Notes: a model not told the origin generated them from the letters alone. Shown: positions 12,300 to 26,475, counted from the first letter of the stretch. The stretch: DNA of 64,000 bases from Taenia hydatigena (GCA_036345935.2 JADWOT020000008.1:13327733-13391732); one strand, 5' to 3'. Numbers and translations: made by a program.

Positions 12300-15200
12300 A
12301 CACTTTAAGGAATCTAACAAAGTTTAAGCTACTAAGTGTACTTGGGAGGTCATTTTTTCCCAAAAGGAAAAATGTCCAACTTCTCATATTTATAATTGGT
12401 TTTTGGCAGAAATTTTCTAAATTTTCGTAAGAATTTTCTGTTAGGGCTCCACAGGATGGGCGTTTATGGCTTGTGGGGTTGGAAGCTTAAATCCCCAAAA
12501 TTTTAATGCATGGCATAACACATCAACTTTGTGCCTGAGTTTAGTAGATGGTAATGTATTTTGTTTCCATGTGGACGCAACTTAGACCTTCCCGTCACTT
12601 TTGGTAATTTGTCTATCATTGCACCTGATTTTAGAACCAACACTTTAAGAATGTCGCCTAAATATAAAGCACTTTTCATGCCGTCAAAGCCATGAAATTC
12701 GTCGATACAATAGCACCTCATCTCAGACTTTTGGATGATGAAATGAATAATGGAATTCTCCTTAACCTCTACTAGACATGTATGAGAAATTTTAAAAAAG
12801 GACATGCGATTTGGGTATATTTTAAACTTCATAAATAGTTACGCAAATGGGATTGTGCGTATTTTGCTCTTGTATCAGTAGACGTTTTGTTGCAGCAACT
12901 GCCAACCCTCATTTCACAAAAATCAAGTTCTACCATCACTCCAAGTACGGCAGATATTTTCGGAAGTGCTCTCACTCCCACTGCCTTCTAGCGGTGAAAC
13001 TTGTGGGCTAGCAGAAAGCTGTTGTATCTGTCTAATTGACTGACTTCAAGTACGCGATTTATCTGATATTCACGTCTTCCGTCCAGACTTCCTTTAGAAC
13101 ACCTACCACTTATGACAATTTTGTTCGTATTTGGCAAATGCTTTGCACCGTTGTTATTCAAAGATCGAAAAAGAAGACTTTTTCATACTGCTTTTTCATG
13201 AACGCAACAGAATTTGTGCATTCAAAATCACTTTTGAACTTTACCACCGAATAGAGGAATATCAGTGTATTTATCTATACATTAGTAAAACAATTAGAAG
13301 ATATTTAAGCCCTCAGAATTCGTTTAATTTGGAAGTTGTTCCATGCAATACAATGCAATTACACCGTCTTGCTATAGGGAGGCTTTAATAACTTTGTCAC
13401 TGCTACTGGTCATGCCCATGCTAAAATCCTCCTCCTGGACAGTAAACCCTTCTAATGTGCTTTTCGCAAATCTTCTTAAACATTAACCAAACTTCAGCAA
13501 TGATTTTGAAGGTGTCACATTGCCATTACGCTATGAGAGGGAATTGGTACTTATTTTACTTTTTGGCAGATTTTAGGTGAGATTTTTTTCATGCCATCAT
13601 TCACCCATGTTTGAGATTTCACTGCATCCTCCCAATACCTGTCTGCAGTATCAGGTTAGATTATTTGATGATAAAAAAACTTGCGCTGTTTTTGATAGAG
13701 TTCGTTCTAGTAACTTGGTGTAACTTACATAACTATGCGTTGTAGATTGTTGCGGTAATCCCTATTGTGCTCCCTACGGTATTTCCTTTATTCTTAGCTC
13801 AATCTCACACTAATAAATGTAGGTCAGACTAAACGGATGGACGTGATTTGGGGTTGTCTACTTCAAGAGCCAAGTCTAACTCCGTTAAATTTATTGTGCA
13901 GCACTCGGAGAGGGTGAGGCGCGTGATAGTAAAGGGTGATGGTTTGAAATGACCCTCCCAGAGGAAGCCTTTATGATTTTTCCCATGGTGTTTTACATAA
14001 TGCCATTGAAATACCAAAAGCGATGAGGTGAACATATCGAGAGAATTGAAAACCGAAAGTGAAATTAACGTAAAAAGTAGCTAAATTTAAGCCATTTGTT
14101 TTTTGAGTCAAATTCGCTCGACACTGATGATTTCATTTTTTGTCTTGCAGGGAACGCTTAATAATTTGCTTTACCAACGCTTTCAACAAGTGATGTATTT
14201 TAGGATCCGCATGGGCTTGTCCAACCACCTTCCACCAATCATCAAAATCTAGATGTTACAATAAAGGCAAAAAACTAAAATATTCACCTTGGGGTAAACT
14301 CTGCATCTTCGGTTTAATGTTTTTTTTATTCAATTCGCTATATCCATCAGTTACGGTGGTTCCGCCCTATAAGTACTGCAGAGAGATTTAAATGGAGGTA
14401 TCGCTTTGTACCACCTTTTCGGTAAAACTGATAATGTTTATGTAATGGAGTCAAATTTTGAAGTGCATTTGTGGTTTTATTAATGGTAGGACTTTTGATT
14501 TTTGGTGTGGTTGCTACTTTGGGTTGACTCTTCAGATAGCATCTCTTTCGCACCTTTTCCGACGCAAATGCAATATCTCGCAAATTTTACGACTGATGAC
14601 AGAAAAAATACTTCACTCTGCTAAAAAATCATCGGATTATTCTTCATTCCTGAGAAGTTTTGTAAGTTTATAACCATGTTCTGGTAAAACTACATTTTTT
14701 TTCAAAAAATGGATGCTGATTGTATTTGTCAACCAATCCTTTATAAACCATAATGCAGTCGCACCTGCCATTTCCTTATAGTTGGTGTCGGAAACAAAAA
14801 AACTGATTAGGTATGCTGATTTTGTCAATTATTCAAATATAATTTAATAGCATTGCTCAAATTTACCTTCTACTGTTTTATGTTTTAAGACTTTTAACTG
14901 GATGCGTTTGATTGTTAAAATAATAAGCAATGAAATCTGTAGTTCTCCCCCAACAAGCCACAGCCATGCTGCAAATTCCACTCTTCCACAACAGCCAAGC
15001 TGCTGCCCACCTCACATCCGCTTCTACTTGGACCTTGGCGAAAGATGAGAGAAAGGATATGGATGAAGTGAGACCACCATTCCCTCCATCTATAACATAG
15101 TGTGACTGAGTTTAAGAATAAAACTTCATTAAATTGTTTCACCGGTCCTGAATTTATAAAATCGAGAACAAAAAGGATTTTTTCCTGCACATCTTTTGGA

Positions 15201-17580
15201 TGTATTGCACTAAGAAAAAAGATCGGACCCACAAATACTATTTGGTATTCATCAAGTCTGCAATGCTCCCACACATACGCAAATAAAACTTGGATTTCGG
15301 GAATAAATCCGAATACAGAAGCACAAAAGGCGTTTCCCACTTTATCTAGCATACAACTCATGGTTTAATGGCGTGTGCGGGCTGGAGTTCGAGGCTAGTT
15401 TTTACCTATTATTGTACAGAGCGTATTTCATGCGATCTAACGGCCTCTTTACCTTCTCACAGTGATACAACCATTTTTGACCGATCCATCACCAGGATAA
15501 CATTCAAGAAGGTTTTTTCCGGCATGTTCTTCCCCCTCTAAATGTGTCTTCAAATAGCACGGGACTCGGTCCGTGAGGGAGACAAAGTAAAGTCACACCC
15601 GTTCAGTTAGTTCAACCAACATTTGAGGATGCGATAGTGGGCTGAAACGGAAAAGCTAGCAGCAAGGAGCACACTGAGCGATCCTGTACTGGTAGACTGG
15701 CCCACGTACGCCTCTGGTCACTTGATTTTTATTGCAGGTTACTTTGTTTACAGTTTGTACAAAAATACTTTTTCTATCTAGACGCAGTTAGAGCGTCGCG
15801 CGCCTTTTTTACACCCTACCAACATTGATACCTGGATGTCTGCTAGACATAACCTGCCGTGAATGCGTTTGCTTGTCGAATTTTTCTCCAACACATTGAA
15901 GTTGCTTTTACCACCATTGACCTCCGCGGAAGGGCTGATAGGTGTGATGAACTAAAGAAGCCCGTTGACAAGAAGGGCCAAGACCTTCCAGATCACAGCA
16001 TTGCGAGTGACGAAAACTCGGCGTGCCATTCCGCTCGAGAATCAAAGGGAGCACCGAAGTAGTGGAGGCATCAGCAATTCGATGAAGGTTCAGTCATACT
16101 GATAAATCTTTACATCTCAACGCTTTTCAGGCATCCTTTAAATACTGAAAAAGATTTATAAACGGAGAAGAGGATGAACTTTGAAATGTATTTATTTGAA
16201 CATTTCGAGCTTTGTTTTTTCCCCTGCACAAATTCACAGAACCCAGTTTGGAATGAATGGCCTTTACAGAACCCACTTATAGCTAGTGAATTTTAAATTC
16301 ATCACTACTTGCATAGCTATCAAAGTAGATGAGCATACTTGCTAGAGGTACCCAAAAGGATCCCTTGATTTTTTGCAATTTCTCAAATTAACAACAGAGT
16401 CCTTGAAATGTCCTATTCTGATACGACTTTCTTCTACTCTCTCAGTTATTTAGCCAACCTTTTACAATAACTAGACGTGTCTAAAATAATAAGGAAGGAT
16501 TCCCTCCATTCTTTGGACATTAGAACGTGCTTTTTTTTTCTCAGTTATGCATTCTTCAACCAAAAAGCAGTCCAAGAGTAACTTTTGGCTGCATAATTGC
16601 CATTAGGGAACATCGTATTCACACTCACCTTGGTCAAAACTGCCATAACTATGCATTTATTTGCACTTTTAAATCAAATTTGGAAGCTCATTCTATCACT
16701 GATAGTGCTCTAAATTTTAAAACTGTCTCTCAAGGCAAAATTTCGTAATCTTTTCTTTGTATGCGTTTGGTGTCTTCTGGCCCTTCTTAAATGCTGCCCT
16801 CACGATGCCTCCTCACTACTTCAAATAGCGCTAATAATGATGAACGTATTTTCTTCGACGATATAATTCTTACGGTTTTCATCTAAATCTTTCCTCTGCT
16901 CATTCCGAAGTAATCAACACTGATAACAGTTTTACTTGTTTTGGATGCATAATCTGCGTGGATTTTCGCCTTGATGTTGAAGGCTTTTGCGCCTTTTGAC
17001 CAATGAAGCTGATGAGGTTTTTTGTGGCTCGTATAAAGCATTCATTTTATTACTGGCCGTAAAGAGGAGTATTTATTTGGTTAATTTTAAACGAGTTTTT
17101 AAGTTAAGGGTGATTCTCACTTGCATCAAATGCTCTACTCTAATGCGGTTCGAAGATCCCATAATGCGACGAGGAACCTAATTTGCCTTGCAGTAGACAC
17201 TGGCTGATTCGCCTCAGATTACTGATTCCGCATTGCGATTTCTTTTCCTTTGCCATGCACGGGCAAGAAGGCCTTTATTATTCGCTATTCGTAATTTTCC
17301 ATAATTTTAAGAATGATTTCCAAGTGCAAATTTAGTCTCAACATTATGAAAAAGCAGAAAATATCGACTTTAAGACAATTATGTATGTATTTTTCGTTTT
17401 CCTTTGGGAGAGTCACAAATGAGGCCAGTTTTATATGTCCAACGTAAAGTTCAACCATGGTATTACTCAAAATATAAGTAACATCGGCCTTAACCTTTTG
17501 CAATGATGCCAAAAATCACCCAAAGTAGGTAACGTATGAGTCCCACCACCAATAGTTTAGCCTCCTGAGTAAATCCTAAA
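12300..17580. other. Intergenic, nothing recognised
   Basis: AT-rich sequence with scattered short open frames. The longest are 14915-15361 on the minus strand (148 codons) and 12503-12832 on the minus strand (109 codons). None shows a domain, signal peptide or splice-joined partner that I can recognise. No A or B repeat copies were noticed here. Confidence 0.45.
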
Positions 17581-17584
17581 GGCA

Positions 17585-18550
17585 AAAGAAGTCGTAATAC
17601 TTTGGTAGAATATGTACTGTCGATGTACAGAAGGGGTGGGCACTACAGGCATGCCCCAGGGACCACACTGTCGGTCGAAGGTACAATGGACGTGCCTTCC
17701 AGTTCCCTCGCAACCAAAACGAGCTGTTGAACGAATAAAACATTACCTGGTCACTTTTTCATTTAGCGTTGTCCCTGCCGAGTCTCTTGGTCAGCCCCTC
17801 ACGTCAGCCATCACGATGTGGTCAGTGCTTAAAGGGAACGCCCACGAATTAACCACATCAATCATCAAAATTTTGTGCAACAAGGATGCTGCTTGACTAC
17901 AACGTCAATAATCTCTCATGACAATTTCAATGAATTTGGACTATTGTCCAACTTGGGAATTGCATTGGGGAAGGAGACTGTGCTGTACAACTAGAGGTGC
18001 TTAATAAGGGGTGGAGATTCGCGTAGTGTCGTGAGGATACGGTTTAGCGTCCATTTATCTATCAGGTACCTAACCAGCTAGTGATGCAATGTGAAATGTA
18101 TCGCATGTTAGCTTCATTGATATCTTCACAGGCGCCTTAGTCAGTTCCGTGACGGACCTTTTTGGATGGTTTACCAGTGGTGTCACTTCAGTTGTTAGTG
18201 GCAGCATTACTGCAGAACGCCGGACTAAGGTAGTTGCCGAAAGTAGACATAATTTTCAACGCTTCTGTTAGGAGGCATCAAAGATTCTCCCACTGGCAGT
18301 GAGAGGGATCAGGATACGCGTTCTTGAGAATAGGTTACGCTTTTAGCTGCCACAAATTGAAGGATCTGGGTCTTGCCTGAAGACAAAAGAAGACATATTG
18401 TTTGGACAGGACACGTATTACAGACGAAGAGTTGGGGAGAAGACTATTGGCATTGGGAAGAGGCAGAAGTACACTTGTCGTGGCCTTTAATGTCCGCGTA
18501 ATAAAGTGAAGAAACAAACAAGCAAAGCATTGCAATAGTATAAACGGTTT
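17585..18550 (+). repeat. Composite repeat copy 2 (A-B-A)
   Basis: A unit at about 17585-17750: gaagtcgtaatactttggtag, a cgatgtacagaagggg core, then ccctcgcaaccaaaacgag. B unit at about 17755-18300: catcacgatgtggtcagtgc near 17810, aactgcattggggaagga-type sequence near 17955, and a decayed acagctcc...gatggtt block near 18150. A second, more decayed A unit lies at about 18365-18550 (gaagacaaaagaagacat; ggcagaagtacact; caaacaagcaaagcattgc). Both A units point the same way and flank B like terminal direct repeats. Confidence 0.6.
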
Positions 18551-18559
18551 TGAACCCGT

Positions 18560-20050
18560 CGTAAGTGCTCTTTTTCCTAAAAACCACAATAACATCCTCT
18601 TTTTACTAAGTTGCCATCGTTACTGCGGTGATTTAGGATTTTGGTATGCCCTTGACTACACTAGCTTTTCTGTCGTCGCTGTTTGTACAACCCCATGACG
18701 GCATTGCCTTCGGGAAGGGATTATTGCGAGAAAAGGCGACACTCAGAGATAACATGCCGACCAAAGCCAAGTAGCGGAAATTCACCACGTTGTCTTACGA
18801 TTGCAAATTTTTAGTGGCTGCCAGGTGTTAGGGTCAAATGTCGATCAATCCCATGGAGGTACAAGAACTTTATATGCACTTTGTTAAAGTCAACCCCAAA
18901 TTCCTCTTTTTTGAAATATCTGAAGAACACCACAGCATGACTCACAACTAGTAGTACGAGGTTACATTTAGGCCACAATTTAGATACACTTCAGTCTAAA
19001 AATACATTTAACTTAAAAATGAAATGCAAAAATGTCTATATTTTCAAACCAAAATAGCAAAATGTGATACAACAACATCTCATAGGCAATAGCTCATGAC
19101 TAAACTCTACCACATTGTTTCCACATTTCAGATGTGATCGAAAGTGTAAAACTGATGCAAGAGTTGAATGTTTTTAAGCTATCTTTAGTCTGTTAAAATA
19201 ACCTTAATAGCAATATTTTGCTCTTCCCTAATGAGACACGAGGGCATTATAATATTCCACCTTACAAATTGTTCTGCCGTTAGGACCAAACACAACTCCA
19301 GCTACTACTGTGTCCATCACACTTTCACTTCCCAATTTCACACATGATCACGTAATTTTTGTGTGGTAAGGTCAATAAAGGCGATTATCGCTTAAGCATT
19401 GAATAAATGTACCCATAGGACTACAGAGCATGAAACGAGGACGAGATGAGGCGAATCAGTTTCTCCTTCCCTTCCTTACTTCTCCTCTGACTGAAGTACA
19501 TCTCTTCTCACGGGTCGGTTTTTGCAGCCAAGAGTATGGGATCTTTTGCAAGGATAAGCTTTAATCCCGCTGGTTGGCTAGTCCTGGTCAATATTCAAAA
19601 AGAAGTTATTCTTTTAGACAAAACTCTAACAAATCGAGTGGATGGATCTTACCAACTAAATGATGCCTGGAGGGCGACAGAATGGAAAGATCATTAAAGC
19701 TGAACCTTTGTCAAACAGCCTGTTTCGCTTCGTCATCTGCCCTGAATGTTGGTTCTAAACCTCACCACTGCTTCGAACCTCGCATTTTCATTTTTTCAAT
19801 TAAGAAATCAGTTGGGAGCAAAATTTAAAACACCGTCATCACGATAAATGGATGATGCGGGTTCCATTATTGGCTACTGCAACAGATTTATTGTAATTTG
19901 TAAAATACTTCTGCTATTCACATACATATTTTTTTCCTAAGTTTAATCCAATTGCAGATTATTGGTAGCAGCTGTTGTCCCTTCTGTGTTGTTGTTCCCT
20001 TTATCCCTCTTTAAGACAATCGCCTTTGTTCGAGTCTCTGTGTCTTTGCA
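18560..20050. other. Intergenic, nothing recognised
   Basis: No coding exon or clear repeat copy is recognised. It is AT-rich with short random open frames only. Confidence 0.4.
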
Positions 20051-20058
20051 GCTCTCAT

Positions 20059-20253
20059 TGTAGCGTCCCGAGGCTCCCTTAAGGCAAAAGAAGGCAAAGT
20101 GGCAGGATAGAATATATATATTCACCGGACAGAGGGAAAACGGCTACTGGAGTGGCCCAGAGGCCAGCCCACGCAGCTAGGGCAATATGGCCACCTCTGT
20201 GACCTTGACAGAAACCGGCAGCACAAACAGATAAAGTACTACACTCATCGTAC
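20059..20253 (+). mobile_element. A' element, copy 1 (TGTAGCG-type ends)
   Basis: It begins TGTAGCGTCCCGAGGCTCCC and runs through tggcccagaggccag and caatatggccacctctgtg to agtactacactc. It aligns almost colinearly with the element at 35473-35645 and, in reverse, with 40675-40861. The right terminus (expected cggggcgctaca) is degraded here to about catcgtacca. It is noncoding, about 195 bp, and best described as a MITE or a solo terminal repeat. No target duplication is evident. Confidence 0.65.
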
Positions 20254-20259
20254 CATTAC

Positions 20260-22240
20260 GTCTATCGTTTCGATGCGTGCACTCGGGAGAAGGGAAAGAG
20301 GGCGGGAGAAACTGTCTCGACTTACTTCTTCCCCATTTTATGCTCCGTAGTCGCCCGAGTTATTTATTCAAGATCCAAGCTACTAAGATCCTTTTCGGCA
20401 TTGCCACTCAACATGAACACGATCACAAGTGAAATTAGGAATTAAAAGTGTGGCTAAAGCTGTCGTTTTGTTTTGTTCTAATAACAGGGCAATTCATAAA
20501 ATGATATTAACAACCCCCATGTCCCTTTGCAGAGGAATGAGAAATTGAAGCAGTGCTCATTTCAAGAAAATGAGTAGTCACTTTAGAAACTTTCTGCAAT
20601 TTTTGAATCTTTGACTTAAAACAAAAAGAATGAACTTACTCAGCCCCTTCATATCCCCAGACTCCTCTAAACCAGTATATTACTCTCTGGATTAAAATGG
20701 GACGTGGACGCTTTTTGTTGCCGCGCTATTTTACAATGGACAACATTCACTTTCATTTTTAGGCAACATTTTAACGTTTTATTCATCTTTTTAATTTCTT
20801 TTTCTATTTTTCTCTCGAATCTTTAGAGTATTTTAGACGTGACAATTTTTGTGAGCCTTTAATAAAAAGTGCCAGCCTTAGCTGAGTTAGGGCAGGATTA
20901 TCCACATTTCGCCCATTGGAAGGCGCCATTTTTTCTTTGCTACGAGCACTCATTTACAGGCGATGCCGTCGACTGTCGGTGAGATGCACGTGAACTCAAA
21001 TGGTTTTGCCGAGGCCCCAGAGCCTGCTGCTCCTTTTTCATTGGTTGCCATGGCTTTCCTAATGAACCGAGGCAATAAACTAAAAAATTGTTTTCGAGTA
21101 CACCATAGCGTGGTATTCATGTTAGAGATTACAGAAAAGCCAAATGTCTTCTTTCAACAGTCCCACTTGTGAACACCTGTTTAAGAGCCTCGCGCTTGTG
21201 GAGGGATTTCCCTAATTTAAGGGCAAAATCAACGTAAAAACGGCTCATTTTAGACTTCTAAGACCCATTTAAAGCATTAACCAAGACTTGAAGTTTTATA
21301 TGCTAATATGTAAGTTCTGATACCTTAGCATTATAGCCAAGCGTCATTAACTTTCGAGACCAGTTCAACTGCTACTCAAAAATTTTTTCCAAATTGTTAT
21401 TATTTTAAAACCAAGACAGTTTAGAGTTGAAGACTTGATCTAAAACTCACCCAATTTGTATTTGACAAGACCTAGGGCCTATCACCTACTACAAATGACA
21501 AAGAGCTACATGTGTGCAATGTGTTAGTAGGAATTACCCTATGCACTTCCAGTTTGATCTACATCAAACCACTTTAAAAGTTTCAGGAGATTTTAACTGA
21601 TTCTGCCAATATGTTGTGTTCTCCACTAACCTAACCTATTTTCATCGCCCTGCATCTGTTCCCTTCCCTTCCGTTATCCATTTCCAATTTAGTGCTGGCA
21701 TAAAACCCTTTAATAAATAAAAGAAGAATGCATATTGCGAAACGATAAAAGCTCCTCCATCCAGAATCGGTAATCATCTCCGTCCTAGTGATAGGGTTGG
21801 ATGCCAATGCAATCACTTGAACGGATTGCAGAAGCCGATGCCAGCTGCTGTGGTTGTTATAGCTCATCCCTTTGAGCGATTTCTGCGAGACCCGACAAGA
21901 CAACTTTTTTTCATGCTATTGATATCCTTTTTCTCTCACTTGAACAAGAATGCAATCAAAGCATTTTTTGCCTAAAAAGGATGTCGGAAATACTAAACAT
22001 TCTTTCATTCAGCTCGACCAAAATGTATCTTAGGGACGAAGTGATTTTACAGAAACCTCTTTATAAAATGACATTACATACAAGTATCTTTACCTAATTC
22101 GAATTCTTCTGGTTTAATAAACCTTTTGGAAGAATTTCACGAGTGCTATCTAAATTAGGCTAGGTTAAACATAGAAAGAAAGTTATGCATCTTAAAGTCA
22201 CGGAAGAACATCATGAATGTGGAGTTATACTCCAAAAAGA
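20260..22240. other. Intergenic, nothing recognised
   Basis: AT-rich spacer. Short open frames (20963-21172; 21631-21903 on the minus strand) have no recognisable product, and no repeat copy was noticed. Confidence 0.4.
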
Positions 22241-22249
22241 AGGCACTTC

Positions 22250-23265
22250 ATTGCAATTTTAGGGCTCTGAGTCTACTCTGGAGGGGAAGGAAGCTGTAAT
22301 ATTCGGACAGGAAATGCATCACTGATGTATAGGTGAGCTGGAGGGAGGGACCTTCGGGAAATGCCGCCCAGAGGAAGTACATTTTCGGGTTTCTAACGCC
22401 CCATGTAAACAAAGCGAAGAGTCGTAAAAAAGTGGTCAAAGGATTTCATAGCCTTTCCCTCTATATGAGCGTTTTCTTCCGTCTTCCTCTTGATCAATCT
22501 CTCGCGTCAGCTATTACACTGGCGTCAGCGTTTAATAACAATGAAACAAACGCGCCAGTCATCGAGTTTGCATGCAACTGAGAAGGCGTCTGACTGCAGT
22601 GCCACCTACCTCTCTTGGAAAAATCACGGGATCAGGAGCTTTGCTCCAGTTGGGAACTGCATTTGGGGAAGGCTTATATGTGTAGGCCAGCAAATATGCC
22701 CATCGCTGGCAGTAAGAACAATGGCCTAAAAGCAGAGGCATTTGACAAAAGATGGGCTTTAAAATAATCTTTTGATGATAAAGTTCCGCGTCTGTTTCCT
22801 CTTATCAGGTTGTTCTTACTTTATTGTGGTCCAGCCATATCTATCTGGGTTCTTTCGAGATAGTCGAGAGGTACCACAAACGTCTCCATAACAAACCTTC
22901 CCAGATGGTTTGCGGCTAGTATCGCTTTGGCGTTTAATAATGGTCCTGCAGAACACGACCTGGAGTCGTTGCCCGAGGTCTAGGTCATCTCTAATGCTTC
23001 CAATAAGGATGGTCGCAAATTTCCCCCTCTGCTGTACAGGGCTTTCTTCCACCACGTTAAATGTTTGCATTAAGGAATATAAATCAGGATCAGGTTCACA
23101 TCACTTCGCTAGTAATATAGTGCCCAAAATAAGGCACAGTGCTTGGGCGGCGGCGACGTAGAGAAGTGCTAAGAGGGACCATACCGCCCAGCGGAAATAC
23201 AATGGCGGAGCCTTAAGTGCTCGCGTGATCAAAACGAAGAGCTGAACAATCAGAATATTATGCAA
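22250..23265 (+). repeat. Composite repeat copy 3 (A-B-A), the clearest full unit
   Basis: Left A at about 22255-22440 (gaccttcgggaaatgccgcc; cagaggaagtacattt). B at about 22480-23110 (ctgcatttggggaaggctta; cctaaaagcagaggcat near 22726; ccagccatatctatctgggt; cagatggtttgcggctag; ctgcagaacacgacctgg). Right A at about 23160-23265 (ataccgcccagcggaaatac; ggcggagccttaagtgct). The order and orientation of A-B-A match copy 2. Total length is about 1.0 kb with no long open frame, consistent with a nonautonomous element carrying terminal direct repeats, or with a composite of two repeats. Confidence 0.65.
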
Positions 23266-23269
23266 CGCT

Positions 23270-24830
23270 CTCTGGCCATGCTCAATTATCCTTCCTCCGT
23301 CAAAAAATAAATCGCCCTTAAATTTTTCTGCACTAGCGATAAATGAAATAAGGCTAATTTTTATTCCATGCTCTTTTGGCAGAGTTCTATTTTAACAGAC
23401 TTAAAGCTTTATTTCTGGGTACGGATATGGAGACTTGCTGTCAAATTAGGTCTTGTTGTGGCAAAGTTTAAACTGCATTTATCGAAGCCCTTCGACCAGC
23501 AGCTTTCTTGAATATTTTTGAGAGAAGAGTTTTTTCGGACTCCTGGCGAAGTTTTTATTCCATCAGTAGTTTTAAAGTAGAGGCGAAAATCTGAGAAAAA
23601 ATATTTCTGCCCGGAATCATTTTTGCTTTTATGGTATTCAAAGGCAAGTCGGAGTAATTAATCAACTGAATGGAATTTTGTGCCGCGAAAGTTTGCATTA
23701 GACAATAGAAGCAATAAAACTACTTAGAATATGAGTTCCCTTCCACTCACTGGCCGCCTGCTTGGGAGCATATACGAATGTGAGGTGTCGATTGCCTCTA
23801 GTTGCTGATAAGAGGAAAGCACGCCAATGAAATACCCTAAAATTTTGTCCGATATACTGTTCAACGAAAAGTGCTTTGAATGATACCTAAAAAATAAAAT
23901 GTTACGTTTCGCTTTTTATGACCTATGGAAATGCTTTAAAAGTGGAGAAGGAAGATATGAAGGAGCTGACTTTTAAGCTAAAATGACACCGAAAGCCAAT
24001 AAAAGGTCCAAACTTTCGCATTTTTGAGCAGTGTGTCAGTAACCGACATTATGGAGGGATTGAACGGTTAAAGGTTGTCTTTAGAGAGGCAAGTAGGATC
24101 GGTTTTGTGGTTAACTCTTCAAACGGGCTGTTGAAGAAATGGGTTGAAAAATTAGCAGCCGCACAAGCATTACGGAAGGTCGACATTAGATGGTTTGACA
24201 GACGCTTCGATGCTGCGCTGATTGATGTACGAGATGAAAAGTTGCAACAGAGCACAAAGATGATTTGTTTATTTCAGTCTACTAGGAATTCGTTCCTGCG
24301 AACGCTTAAATTCCTGGACATTAAAAAGATTACGAGATAGCTTTTGGCTGACTTGCGTAGGCTACATTTTCATCTGCCGCATATCTTAGGGCTCCGTGGA
24401 TTCTAGTCACCATCATACTTGCATGGTATTCTGTACAAGTTGTTCCTACCAACAGCCAATCAGCTCTCCTCTGTTTCGATAATAAGCTTACCCCAAATCA
24501 TCGAAAAGTACTCGAGCTCAACATTGTGACTCTTTAAAGGGTATCATAAAGGTAACACACGTCGTCGAATATGCTGAAGTTGGTTAATTTTACATTTGGA
24601 GGACACGACATAGCAAGTGTAATAATTTAGACACTGAAGTTTAATGTCTATACTCGTTTCGAATGGAAGGAATTTAATATAAAGTGTAAATCTCAAAGCA
24701 TAATCTTATCTCATTCCATTTTGTCATCTGAAAAATTGTTTTAAAGTATTCAAGTTTGTCTGCGAAAATACAATTTTAACTCTCCATAATCCAGATGACC
24801 TCTTCAATGGTATTCTAGTACCTTGTGACA
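23270..24830. other. Intergenic, nothing firmly recognised
   Basis: AT-rich. A 77-codon open frame at 24107-24340 has a plausible amphipathic composition (LLKKWVEKLAAAQALRK) but no splice partner or known domain, so it is not called as a gene. No repeat copy is evident. Confidence 0.4.
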
Positions 24831-24834
24831 ATCC

Positions 24835-25640
24835 TCAAGGCGGTAGAAGTCATAATGCTTTGGCAGAGCAGGTAATGTTGACGTACAGAATGTCTGAAGT
24901 GCCACTTCCATCGTCTTGAGAACGTACAGAAGCGGAACCCTCCAGTGGCTACGACAACAAAACGAAGAAGTAAAAAATAAAGTAGTGCACATCCCCCTCC
25001 TCCTTTGGGTGCCTTCTCCGATGCTCCCTTAACCAGTTTCTTGCGTTGGCCATCAAACCGCAGGCAGTGTATAAAACGAAAAGAATTCAAACAACTAAGA
25101 CGATACCTGACTGCAGTGGCAAGGGATCCTATTTTATTTTGCTGAATCGAAAGATTCGTTCTGTTTGGTAACCGCATTGGGAGAAGGAAGAACGTGCATT
25201 TCATCGTACATGCCTATCGTCAGTGGTAAGAACACTGACCTAAAAGCAGAGTGATTTAGCAAATGACGGGTTTAAAATATTTTCTTAAGAATAAAGTTTC
25301 GCGGCTATTCCTTCTTGCCACGTTATTCAGACTTCAGTACTACCCTGCAATATCTATCCGGATTCCTTCCAGCTGGCAGAGAGGTAGAGGAAATGTCATG
25401 TGTTCACTTCACCGGACTCTTCATGCAGGGACCGTAGACAGCTCCATACAGAACTTTTTTAGATGGTTCATGGCTACTGCTGCTTCATTTGTTAATAGCG
25501 CTTTCGCAGAACCCAGGACTGGGGTATTTGCCCATGGCAGCCGTCATTCTTTTTACCATTCTTTTATAGATCTTCACAGAGTCTGCCATCACGTTCATGT
25601 AAAGCATTCACCATTGGGATTCAAGACTAATGAGTCTTAG
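24835..25640 (+). repeat. Composite repeat copy 4 (A-B)
   Basis: A at about 24835-24990 (gtagaagtcataatgctttg; acgtacagaa; ggctacgacaacaaaacgaa). B at about 25010-25640, including cctaaaagcagagtgattta near 25240, cttcttgccacgttattcag, ctggcagagaggtagagga, the accgtagacagctcc word near 25434, and cagaacccaggactggggta. This B copy matches copy 1 most visibly. A decayed piece of another A may follow near 25690-25740. Confidence 0.65.
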
Positions 25641-25744
25641 GAACGAGTTGCCTTCCGCTGCCCACCAATTTAGCTCCACGAGTCGTGTCTGAGGTCTAAG
25701 GAGATCATAATACTAGGCGACGTCCTTCAGTACCCGCTTTACCA

Positions 25745-26260
25745 AAATGAATGGTTCAATTAATAATCAAAGTACTATAGAATTGTAGCAAAACGAAGTT
25801 CATTTTATCTGCATGCGCACCTGCACGGGCATCTGAGTCAACCCGAGATTCGGCCACCATCGTGATATATGGTTCCCGCATTTCGCCTTTGTTGACACCT
25901 TGTCTACTCCTCTCAACGCATTTACAACAAATAAGTACACCTTCTTCAAGATGAGTTGGGCGTAAGGGTAGGTGAATTCTCGCCATCTCTTAAACGAAAA
26001 TCGCAAGGTGAAGACTAATAGTTTATTTTTCAACGATTTTGTGTCTTAAGGGAGCGTATTTTGCCTTTCATTTGGTTCTGTTTCTCAAGTATCGAATCAT
26101 ACACGAAGCAATTGTTGCGCTTTGGTGTCGCCGTAACCATGGAAATTATTTGAGAAGCAAATTTCACAGCGATCCACCTTTTGGAAGTTATGCGCCTGTA
26201 AGAGGCTAAAATTCAAGCCATAAATCATACTTATCTGTTTACCGTCTCTGCTTTTTTCCA
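25745..26260. other. Intergenic, nothing recognised
   Basis: Two overlapping open frames on the minus strand (25756-25986 and 25800-26033) share no domain with any family I know. No repeat copy is obvious. Confidence 0.35.
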
Positions 26261-26269
26261 CGTCTTTGG

Positions 26270-26475
26270 GACAATAACCCGTCTACTTGAAACTCGTCTG
26301 AAGACAAAAATATGGCATAGTACTTGGGTAAAACATGCTCTAGTGACGCACAGAAGGGCTGAGGGCTAGTCGCATGGTCTGGAGGCTATGCCGTCTAGAG
26401 CGAGTACAATGGTAGGGTTTTAAGTTCCCTCAAAAATCAAAACAGAGACTTGAACAAAAAATCAAAGTGTTGCAC
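26270..26475 (+). repeat. A-unit copy
   Basis: It contains aactcgtctgaagacaaaaa, a decayed ggaggctatgccgtctagag core, gagtacaatggtagggtttt and aaaatcaaaacagagacttg, in the same order as other A units. There is no B sequence on either side, so this is a solo copy. Confidence 0.55.

Noticed and set aside
14915..15361. 148-codon minus-strand open frame
   Set aside because: Stops abound in flanking frames, there is no splice partner, and no recognisable domain was seen.
24107..24340. 77-codon open frame, considered as a transposase or exon fragment
   Set aside because: Amphipathic but no catalytic motif, no second exon and no copy elsewhere in the window.
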